From assembly GCA_003117195.1 (NCBI GenBank), contig BDSI01000079.1, forward strand, positions 62,001-126,000: a DNA stretch of 64,000 bases, given 5' to 3'. The notes under the pieces were generated by a model. The model was not told the origin of the DNA. It did not search any database and worked only from the letters and a program-made list of their open reading frames with translations. Shown here in pieces: positions 39,487 through 48,116 of this stretch. Origin of the DNA: Eudorina sp. 2006-703-Eu-15. Its lineage: Eukaryota; Chlorophyta; Chlorophyceae; Chlamydomonadales; Volvocaceae. Position 1 is the first letter of the stretch. Each line of letters opens with the position of its first letter. The translations under genes were made by a program, and so were the position numbers.

Positions 39487-42400
39487 TGTCGACTGCGCAA
39501 GCCCGCAGCCTCCTCCAGCACAATCTCCCGTTCGGTCCGTCTCCCGACACGGCGGCCAAGGTGTGACCCCACCACCACCTGGGCCACGAGCCCGGTGGAT
39601 GGTGGTCGCCATACCAGCGGTGCTGCAGCGGTGCTGCAGCAATTCGGGATGCTGCAGCAATTCGGGATGCTGCAGCAATCCGGGATGCTGCAGCAATTCG
39701 GGATGCTGCAGCAATCCGGGATGCTGCAGCAATCCGGGATGCTGCAGCAATTCGGGATGCTGCAGCAATTCGGGATGCTGCAGCAATTCGGGATGCTGCA
39801 GCAATTCGGGATGCTGCAGCAATTCGGGATGCTGCAGCAATGCCGGTTGCTGATGCCGCAGGTACCGTAGCCCGGTTGCGTCGGACAGTCCGCAGCTGTG
39901 TGGGCGGAGCGGAGCTGAGCTGCCACCACCACCACTACCACCACCACCAGCATCACCATGAGAGAAGGCGCTTTTGGAGCCGAGAAGGCGCGTTCAGCCT
40001 GGCGCGGGGAAGGTGCGGCTACGAACCCTGCTTCTTCCAATGGGCCCATGCCGCTGGGTTTCCCGGCAACCCAGATCAGGTCTATGCCCTGCCAGAGTCC
40101 GCGCTGTCCAGCGCGGGTGCAGTGCTCCCGGGCCCCGGGGGCGGGGGCAGCAAGTACAAGGCGCCGACCTGTGGCCTGCTCCAGTAAGCCGGAGAAACCC
40201 GCACTCAGTGGCGCGCAAGGACGGAGGGTCCCGTCGGCTGTGTCGATGCCACGAAGCAGGTCCCCTAGAGGACCCAGCAGTCCAGACCCCCTTGCCGCTT
40301 TCCCGCTTCCCTCCCGCCACAATTTGCTGATCCCCCTTCCCCCCGCCCCTACTTTACCTGCCACCGATTTCATTACTGCCCCGGTCGCCCACGCTCCTTC
40401 GACCGTCTCTTGCTGATTCCCTTCCACTAACTCCCCCCCTCTCTCCCCCTCTCTCCCTCCCCTCCCCTTCCCCCTCCCCTCCCCTTCCTCCTCCCTCCCC
40501 CCTCCCTCTCTCCCTCCTCCTCCCTCACTCGATAGTGGTGGCCAGGAAATCCATCTTGATGCCCTCGCTCGAGTAGAACGACACCTTCTGCGGCGGCACC
40601 CCGCTCCGGGTCTCCGCCCGGGGCAAGCCCACCAGCGCATTCACCTGGCCGGTGGTGTCGCGCTGCGGGGCGTGGGGCGGAGGCGGCGGGGAGACAGACA
40701 GACGTGGTGGGGAAGCGAGGCGGGGCGTTGGTGGGGGGCTGCGAACATGCAGTGGCGCCGCGAGCGATGGGTCCGGCGCATTCGGCCCCCTCCCGCCCCT
40801 CCCCGCCCCTCCCCGCCCCTCCCGGGTCCCGGCCGCACCTGCAGCGAGTCCGGCTGGTGGATGGGCCGCAGCTCCCGCAGCGTCACCACCACCGAGATAC
40901 GCACGGGGATCAGGGGCACCTCCCCCTGAGCCACCTGGGGAGAGGAGACCACGACGTGGTGGCGTGCGGGACACAAGGGAGGGGAGACGCGGGGGGGGGG
41001 GGCGGTCAGTCCGTCAATGCCTACGGGCGTGTGCGCAAGGGGGGTGTCAGGGGGGTCAGGGATGCACGCGCCTTCCCCCACCCAGGCGACAACCACAAGC
41101 GGGCATCCGTCCCCCGCAATCCACCAATCAGGTGGTTAAGCAAGGGCACATAACTGTGGCGGGCTGACGCATTATCTCGCCGTGGAGCGGCTGGGGCGAG
41201 GCAGCGGCTTCGAGTAAAAATCCTAAAAGAGGCAACGTGGCTAGAATCTGGCGGGAGGGGCGCCATCTCCGACCCTTGCGGGGGCGGGGTGTGCGCCCCG
41301 CACCTGCCACACTCGCAACCTCAGCACCTTCCAACCCCGAACTGACACGTACACCCCTGCCTGCCAGCCTGCATGGCACGGGCACACTTCCCCCAGCTCC
41401 AGGTGTATACGAACACGCAACAGCTCTTAAACCTCCTCCTCTCCTCCCCCGCTTCTTATGCTCTTGGGACCCAAGCCTCCATCCCGCCCTCTGTCGCGCG
41501 CCGCGCCCCTGCCGCAGCCCCATCGCGCCCCTGTCGCGTGCCCCGCCGCGCCCCTGCCGCGCACCTCCGAGTCCTGGGGTGTCAGGGTGAGGCTCTCGCC
41601 CATGTACCCGAAATCGTGATAGCCGCTCGCGGTGGCAGCCACCCGGTAGGGGTAGCCCGCCAGCACCTTGCACAGCACGTAACCATCCTTCCGCGACACG
41701 GCGCGGTTGCCGAACGCGTTCGAGACAGTTTTGGCGACAACCTTTTCCGGGTCGCCGCCGCCCAGGACCTTCAGGTGCACCTGGACGTTGGGCAGGGGTT
41801 TGCCTGTGGCAGAGGTCGTGGCAAGGTGGCAGCGGCGGGAGATGACGGAAGTGGCTGCGAAAGGCGGCAGGGACGGCCCCGGCTCGAGGCCGTGGCGGTG
41901 GTGGGGGTCGCGACGGTGGGGACAGGCGAAACCGCTATCAGTTTTGTGCCACTTGAGGGGTGACACCCACCCGCATCAACCGTTATGCACTGAAGGTTCA
42001 AATAAAAGTCATGCATGCCAGCACAACAAATCGTTCACAAAGTGCGTTGTCTGCGATTTCAGGGTGGCAGACCGCGGACCCAGGTCGAAGGCTTGCGTAG
42101 GAGGAGGCGGGCGATGAGAAACAAACCATAAACCTAGGTCGATAAGTGCATTACGAGTGAGTTGTAGATCATGATTGCAGGGGCTCGCCTGTCGTCTTGT
42201 CGTAGCAGAACAGCTTAAGCCTAGCGGTGGGCAGGTGTTGGTCACTTGGCTTAAACGCCGCCCTGCGACGACGTTCTGGTGACTTGGGCTTGCCATGCAC
42301 CACGATTTTCTGGAACTCCTGTGTATCCGGTCAGCAGCAAGTAGGGCCGCGGTCGGCATGAGATGCCGTCACCGCCCATGCCAGCACAAGAACCAAAAAC

Positions 42401-42515
42401 TCACTTGTGGTATAGAATCTTGCAATCCAAGAAGCGCGGCTGAGTCCAAATCCTTCAGCTTCACGTTAAGTGGGGGTGGAGGGGGCGGGTCCTCAATAGC
42501 TGGGCCCTCCTCCAT
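24872..42515 (-). CDS. Giant multidomain protein, about 2,911 aa, 21 exons (VWA-like and EF-hand)
   Basis: Exons in order: 42405-42515, 42189-42318, 41565-41803, 40839-40934, 40529-40662, 38836-39204, 37968-38579, 37201-37417, 36750-36913, 36188-36318, 35518-35669, 34672-34932, 33913-34080, 31720-33433, 30896-31080, 29327-30402, 28089-28941, 27425-27733, 27020-27160, 26610-26765, 24872-26389. All 20 junctions keep phase; intron 2 needs a GC donor (42188-42187). Residues about 66-160 look like a carboxypeptidase-regulatory/CNA-B beta domain (KTTGKPLPNVQVHLKV), with a second similar segment near 905-930 (LDSETNQGVAGFEIRAYD). About 1134-1194 is a His/Gln tract with VGGA repeats, about 1226-1300 a coiled coil, and 1920-2204 VWA-like with a degenerate metal site (FIIDVSTAQPFSG). 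Three EF loops follow: DKDGDRALDW (no acidic residue at position 12), DSDQDGFWSERE and DKNQDGRISLDE. 2407-2911 is mostly disordered. No signal peptide or membrane span. Function unknown; a calcium-responsive scaffold, perhaps ciliary, is inference. Confidence 0.85.
27784..27835 (+). repeat. Dispersed motif B in intron 17 of the giant gene
   Basis: Contains GAAACCCAGAAACGAACC followed by CGGGCACACC, antisense to the host gene. It is the best preserved copy of the family in the window. Confidence 0.65.
29189..29250 (+). repeat. Dispersed motif A in intron 16 of the giant gene
   Basis: Reads GGCAGTCAGCGCAGTTTG, then two copies of GAATATGCCTAC, then CATTTCCTCCC. It is antisense to the host gene and lies on the donor side of the intron. 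Confidence 0.6.
31418..31526. repeat. Hexamer repeat (CACCCG/CACCCA)n
   Basis: About 18 hexamers in intron 14 of the giant gene. Confidence 0.9.
31578..31680 (+). repeat. Dispersed motif C, two copies
   Basis: TGTCAATCAAGGCAGCGAAG with AAGAGCACCAAAC at 31578-31620, and a shorter TGTCAATAAAGACCGC at 31655-31680. The same words recur at 35219-35260 and 17895-17930. All are intronic or intergenic. Confidence 0.55.
32571..32630 (-). repeat. 12-bp coding repeat (VGGA)n
   Basis: Five units of CGCGCCCCCGAC within exon 14 of the giant gene encode Val-Gly-Gly-Ala repeats directly after the His/Gln tract. Confidence 0.9.
34132..34160 (-). repeat. Dispersed motif A in intron 12 of the giant gene
   Basis: On the minus strand it reads CCAATATGTCTACAATTTCC then TATACA, in sense with the host gene and about 50-80 nt before its acceptor at 34082-34081. 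Confidence 0.7.
34494..34660. repeat. 18-bp minisatellite (CCGCCGGTACCCCCCGTA)n, about nine copies
   Basis: Tandem array ending just before the donor of intron 12 of the giant gene (exon 12 ends at 34672). Each unit carries GGTACC or GATACC. The frame entering it from exon 12 stays open and would encode a Gly/Tyr/Arg repeat if not spliced out. Confidence 0.9.
37453..37530. repeat. (GT)n microsatellite
   Basis: About 38 GT dinucleotides in intron 7 of the giant gene, close to the acceptor side. Related GTGTGAGAGTGTTTAGA repeats follow to 37660. Confidence 0.95.
39407..39485. repeat. (CAG)n trinucleotide repeat, about 26 copies
   Basis: Pure CAG run in intron 5 of the giant gene (39205-40528). 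It reads CTG in the sense strand of the gene. Confidence 0.95.
39620..39845. repeat. 18-bp minisatellite (CTGCAGCAATTCGGGATG)n, about 12 copies
   Basis: Array in intron 5 of the giant gene with ATTCGGG/ATCCGGG variants. Each unit contains the palindrome CTGCAG. It begins about 130 bp from the CAG array. Confidence 0.95.
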
Positions 42516-43575
42516 TTTATCTCCCGGCCAACTGCGCCAAACTTATGAAGCCTAAGCCCAAACTTAGAAATCTAGGCGGAGAACTGACATCGCGGAGAAG
42601 TTAGGCGAAGCAAGGCGTGCGCAGAATGGCGAGAAACTCTGCACCGCAGTCTATGCCAACTGAATGAAACACGTGTCTCCAGTCAATCATTACCTCTTCC
42701 AATACAAACAAGGGAATCTGGTGCTAGCGGACGTTTGCTTGCGACGTTTGCTCCTTCGAAGTCGTACTTAGCTGCCGTACACTTCCTTGATGGAAACTGA
42801 AAAGCCTGAAAGACTGGAAATATGAGTCAAGAAAATTTTGTATTGATTCTAGCCAGTGATGGCGGACGCTGTTGCGCGTCCTATGAGCACTTGGTTGTCA
42901 CGCTGTAAACCCTGCATTGTGGATACATATTGCATGTGGATGATGACCACAGTAAACATGCATGATGACCGACTTGAAATAAGAACCCGGAAGATATCAG
43001 CTAGATCGTCGGTTAGAAGCTCGTGCGTTGGAAACGCAACTTTGCGCCTTTACCTGGCAAACGCGCATTTCGTGACAACGATTAAGGCAGGCCGTATATA
43101 TGCGTGCTTATTGCTTTGTTGTGTTTCCAATGGATGGAACAAAAGAGGGGGAAACCTGGTTCCTTGCTTGAGAGCAGAGATCTGCACGTTCGCATTTATT
43201 TCTTCCTGCATATCCGTATGGTAATCGGATGGAACCTGTAGCACACCACATCTCTGGCTGGGGGTTTCCATCAGCTGTTACCCCCTTATCGGGGCAGATC
43301 CCGAACCGGGCCAAACCTGATTGCAAAGTGCGTCCCGTCTGAATGATTCATGTCGTGCACCGGGATGGACCCTGACAGCCTGTGGTGCTGAACTTGCCGT
43401 CGGCATGTTCCGAACAAAACCCATAACTCTCAAAGCTCCAGTTCACTCATCCAGCTTGTGAGCTTCACTTGCGCACAATGCTTTTGGCGAGAACGGAATT
43501 CCGTTTGCCTGCCAAGCTCCGACGTTGCTGTCGTGTGCAAGTGACGGCGCGGCAATTTCGTGACACCACCAACCG
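42516..43575. other. Promoter and 5' UTR region of the giant gene; no gene seen
   Basis: Lower-GC stretch between the start of the giant gene (42515) and the stop of the next minus-strand gene (43576). It must hold the giant gene's promoter and the neighbour's 3' UTR. Frames are short and without splice support. Confidence 0.5.
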
Positions 43576-45215
43576 TCAACGGGTGGAAGCCTCGTCTGCA
43601 AGGTACAGCTCCTGCAGCAGCTCAAGCCCTTTGATCCGAGGATACATCAACAGCCGGAGGTCTCCGAAATCCCCGTCCACGGCATAAACCGCGCCACCGT
43701 GGCGAATCGGACATGCTCCCTATGCGTGTAAAGACAGGGGGGTGCAAGGCGGCCTTCATGTAAGGAGGGATGCGAGTGAGACAGACACATGGCGGTACGA
43801 GAGTACGACGCATGGTGGCCGCACGCAGGACGTAGGACGCGGGAGGAATACACGCGGGACGCGGGACGCGGGACGTGGGACGTAGGACGTGGGACGTAGG
43901 ACGTGGGACGTAGGACGTGGGACGCAGGACGTGGGACATGGGACGCGGGACGAGTGTACAACGCACCCAGGACGGAGCGTGCAGGGACTGGGTCCAGCAG
44001 CAGCATGTCGTGAGTCTTGTGGTGCTGCGGGTGCGTGAATGAGTGATCTTGGAAGGGGATCATCGGTGCGAGATACCAGGCGAGAACCCAGCGGGGCCAG
44101 CTGGCAAGGCCACAGGGCACCCGCCGAACCACAACCCAGCCGATGACCCGCGGGGTCCGCTGTAACATCCTAATAATAAAACCCAGCGGAGAGAGGGACA
44201 GCCGGCCAAACCGCACGGCCAAAGCGGTGGTTCGTACACCTTTCGTGCACATATCGTACACAGCTCCATCCAGCGGTTCCTGCCTGTCCACTTGTGTCCA
44301 GAGGGGATCGCCGCGCCGGCCAAAAGGGCCTGCCGTGGGTGAAGGGCCTGCCGTGGGTGCAAGCCACGGACACTCACCTTGCCCTCCTGGGATCAGACTT
44401 ATCAAATGCCGCTGCCGCCACCGGGCCTGTGTCACCTGGCGCAGCGTTGGACAGCCGGATGCGGGTCAATTGATGCTCCCCAGGACTGCGTGACGTGACG
44501 TGGGCACAGACGTGACGTCCGTCGGTGCAGCCGGCCCACAGAAGTAAACCTATGATTTATGGCCGCACGCTACATTTTTTCGAGCCGCTCCACATCGGGG
44601 ATTCATGAGGTACGAATCCCCTGGCTGGGGATCCGGAAACCGGTTCTTGCTTGCACCCGGCGGCTATGGCGTGCTGGCAGCGCCAATTGGTCCTTGTCGT
44701 TTGCCGTCATTGAGTTAATGAACGTTACAGCGGACCCCAAAGGGATCACCGGTGTATACCAGGGCAAGCCCCAGCAGGCCCCACCGACAAGGCGGCAAGC
44801 CACCTCCACACCTCAACGTCATTGCAGGTAACGCGGTTTCTGGACCAGGTTGGCGACCGGTCTTCCCCAAACCCACGGCAGTGAGGGGCAGTGAGGGGCA
44901 GCGTTGCCGCGCCCGAGCGAATGTAGCGCTCAACTGAGTACGAGCGCTCGTATCCCGTACGACATTTTCAAGAAAAGATATGTGCGCATCATGAGGGTTG
45001 GCGATGGCGGATGGCCCCGTCGGTCAAAACCCGCCCTGTTACCGTAAGTCCGGTTGGTTCCAAGGAGTGATTGATGGATCAATCCATGCAGGTTACAGCG
45101 GACGTATACGGCCTGACACACTCCACAGGTCATGTGCTGTTGAAAGGATTGCTGCAGGCTGAGCACCGCCCCTGGCCGGCGGACCGCAGGCAACCTCCGG
45201 GCTCCTGGTCTGCAT
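43576..45215 (-). CDS. Unrecognised protein, about 183 aa, six exons
   Basis: Exons 45127-45215 (ATG, tentative), 44750-44839, 44378-44485, 44217-44283, 43967-44024, 43576-43715 (TGA). All phases close. Segments read well as protein: NRVTCNDVEVWRWLAALSV, LTRIRLSNAAPGDTGPV, QEPLDGAVYDMCTK, HKTHDMLLLDPVPARSVL and GGAVYAVDGDFGDLRLLMYP, ending LQELYLADEASTR. Cysteines are scattered and there is no signal peptide. The pattern of short beta-like stretches (GAVYAVDGDFGDLRLL) could be part of a repeat fold, but no family is recognised. The first exon and the donor at 45126 (GTGGAG) are the weakest points, and the gene could extend upstream. A tandem repeat fills the last intron. Confidence 0.5.
43838..43950. 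repeat. Tandem repeat of GACGTGGGACGTAG-type units
   Basis: About eight imperfect 14-bp units (ACGCGGG, ACGTGGG, ACGTAGG alternating) in the last intron of the 183-aa gene. Confidence 0.85.
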
Positions 45216-45810
45216 GGGACTGGCAGTACCATTATCGGTGACGGCCGAACCCACAGCCCTGCCCACCAACCATACCCTGCAAAGGGGAACAATCGCCACC
45301 ACGCCGCACCGGAACACGTAGCACCAAGCGCACCGAAATTCCACCCAGACCCGCCACCCCGAGGTTGCCTCGCGAGGTTACAAACCGCTGCTTCGGGTGA
45401 AGCCCACTCGGGGGGGGGGGGTGTCAAAAGGAAAAGAAATTTGAAACCCAGAAGCGAACCCCGGCGGGGGGGTCGCCACGTAGACGCCCCTATCCGTAAG
45501 CTTACCCGAGCCTTGTCAGCAGCCCGGCATATCCTTCCCCGGCGGTGCCCTTCAGCCAGTGCTGGTCATGCGGCCTCGGGAGCCGCCCCGGTAGGCCGGT
45601 GCCGACCAGAGAAGCCAATTCGGTGCCGTTGCTGGGCCCGCACTTCTGATGTCAAGACATGTGTTGGGTACATGGCCCTCCCAGTCGACAGCGCTCAGGG
45701 TGCATGTGCTCGCCCCCATGTTCCAAGGACATTAGACCTTACCCCACTCCCTGCTCCACTCATTCGCCTCCTCCCGCCCCGAGCACCAGGCGCCACACGC
45801 GGCATCCATC
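45216..45810. other. Stretch between two minus-strand genes
   Basis: Should contain the 3' UTR of the RNA-binding protein and the promoter of the 183-aa gene. It contains a motif B copy at 45423-45465, preceded by a run of ten G. Short open frames are present but no supported gene. Confidence 0.45.
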
Positions 45811-47772
45811 CTAGCTGCTCACAAGGCCCATGTAGCTCCCCGTGTAACCCGGCATGTGCCGCTGCACGTATGCCGTGTTCAGCTTCTCCACGCTGACCGA
45901 TGTCACCGGGTCGTACACGGCCACAGGGGGTGCGGACGAGCTGCCGCTGCCACCGGCACCGCCGCCGCCGCTGCTGCCGCCAGCGCCGGCCGTCCCCATG
46001 CCGGTCGACTGGTAGGCGCCCGAGTAGTAGGCCTGCGCAGCGGGTGTGGAGAACACGCGGCCGACCGTTCAACCTTGGACAGCGGATGGCCGCGCGGGTG
46101 GCAACTTGGTGTTGAGGGCGAGGGTTTTTTCCCGCTCTGTGCGACGGTGGGATGTCCTGCCCGGCCTGCGCTGCCCGGCCGTACCTCTGCGCTGCCCCCC
46201 GCCCTGCCCTGCCCCGCACGGGAGCGGTAACAACCTTAACAATAAGACGCTAAGAGAGAGGGTCCGCAGGCCGCCAGGGCAAGGCAAGGGCAACTGCTCG
46301 CGTCTGCTCGCGTGCGGGGCATCGATTGGCGCGGTGCTGGCGCGTTCCGGCCCTGACGTCCCTCCCCTGGCGTCCCTCCTCGCCCACGTCCCGGCCTCTA
46401 CTCAGCGACAGGACAATCGCAGGCCAAAGCGGGCAGCAGGACTGCACCGACTGCATGTGAGATGCAGTCTTCCGCTGCACACTGGTTCGGTGAGTGCAGC
46501 AAGAGGTTGCCCGACTGGCCCATAACGCTGCTGAGGGTACTGCCGTTGCCCCCTCTGATCGGCCCTCGCCATGCCGCTTCACCCACTTCATCTCAATCGC
46601 ACGTAGGCCATAACCACCCATGACATCCCGCGCTCCCTCCGAGCCCCCGGCTACCCGTCGTGTCCCAACGCAACCAACCTTGCCACCCTCCGGCGCCTCC
46701 ACACTCACCGCATATGCATCCGCGCCGTAGCCGTACGAGCTCGCATCGTAGCCGTACGCCCCGTACCCGCCACCATACGAACTCGCATCGTAGCCGTACG
46801 CCCCGTACCCCGCGCCGTAGTTGCCCTGCCCGTACGCCCCCGAACTGGACGCGACGCCTCCGCCGCCACCCCCTCCGTAGCCCCCGCCTCCGCCTCCGCC
46901 GCCACCGCCTCCGCCGCCTTTCCCTTGGCTCTTGCCCCAGGATATCCGCACCGACGAGCCACCGATGATCTGGCCGTTCACTTCCTGCATGGCGTACTCG
47001 GCCGCCTGGCGGTCGATAAACTGTACGAAGCCGCAGCCCTTGCCCGGCGGGATCTTGGTGTAGATGATCTCGCCGTACCTCCCAAACACGCCCCGCAGCT
47101 GATCCTCGGTGACCCCCGATGCCAGTCCGCCGATGAACAGCGTCGTGTTGTGTGGGTCTACGTCGCCCAGCGGCCCGCCTCCGCCTCCTGGCGGGCCGCC
47201 TGGCACCCGGCTGCCTCCGCCGGGGACCATGGGGCCGCCGTCGACGCGACGGGCCGTGGCGACGGAGACACGGACGGGGCGCGAGGAGATAAAGACGCCG
47301 TTCATGTCCACGACAGCGCGGTCTCGCTCGGCTTCGGAGCCGAAGCGCACGAAGCCGTAGCCCTTGGAGCGTCCCGTCATGGGGTCTGTCATCACCTGTA
47401 GGGGAAGCACAGCCGGGGGTGCGTCTTGGGGCAAGGAACGAAGGAAGGCGCATCTCAAGCCTGATGGAGGCGAGCGTGTCAGCGCGGGGGCCTGCGCCGT
47501 CAGGTGACCCGTGGGCGGGGCGCACTTCCCTGACGGGATTGCGCGCTGTACGAGCATCGCACCTTGGCGCTGCGTACCGACGGAAAATATTGCCTAAAAA
47601 ACGACTCCAGAAAATGGTCGTGAACTTCTGGCGGTAGGTCCCCAACAAACAGCGAGAAATCTGCAGTCAGATACCCATGTTGGTTAACCGTCAGTTTGTT
47701 GCGCAATTTCATAACATGATCGATTATATCTAGTATTTCCCTACATGAGGGGTCGCCTCCGGGGTCCGCCAT
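45811..47772 (-). CDS. RBP45/RBP47-like RNA-binding protein with two RRMs
   Basis: Predicted nuclear/cytoplasmic poly(U)- or poly(A)-binding protein of the plant RBP45/47/UBP1 group. Exons 47563-47772, 46709-47395, 45811-46032; both introns are phase 0 and the protein is 372 aa. The first RRM spans about residues 40-120, with LFVGDL as RNP2 and KGYGFVRF as RNP1; exon 1 ends at SVRSAK and exon 2 resumes VMTDP, matching the family's second RRM. The next RRM (about 150-225) has LFIGGL and KGCGFVQF and matches the third. A Gly run and repeated YGAYGYDASSYG segments follow, a low-complexity prion-like tail. Plant relatives have an additional N-terminal RRM; here only 39 residues precede the first. 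The start ATG at 47772 follows AAAA and is preceded by lower-GC, non-coding-looking sequence, so loss of RRM1 looks genuine. Confidence 0.9.
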
Positions 47773-48116
47773 TTTTACTTGTAGGAACACAAGAACAACT
47801 GTCAGAGAATTGAACGTTTACAGACGCAAGCAGTTCGACTACATAAAATGAAGCAGTACACCCTAGGCATCTGCGCAGTTTGTACAGAGTGAGCGCGACA
47901 TGTCGTATAATGGCGACACGACAATGAGCCAAACCTTTGAAGACTGTGCTTACGGCTGGCTCAACCTTGGCAATTCAAAAGGCATACTGTACCGCACTTT
48001 TACAACTGATTGCGGGCATTATTCTTCAACGACCAGCTGCCGCGCAGACCACTTCGTGTTCCTACCAATGCCTTTCGGCTGATCAGTCTCGTGCTGAATT
48101 TCGACTTAGGGTCGCC
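47773..48116. promoter_or_regulatory. Putative bidirectional promoter of RBP45-like gene and ALG5
   Basis: 344 bp between divergent start codons. GC is lower than in the flanking genes and no conserved coding frame is seen. No TATA box was identified. Confidence 0.5.

Noticed and set aside
39348..39566. Poly-Ser/poly-Gln frames over the CAG repeat
   Set aside because: The repeat lies in intron 5 of the giant gene, whose exons 5 and 6 join in phase without it.
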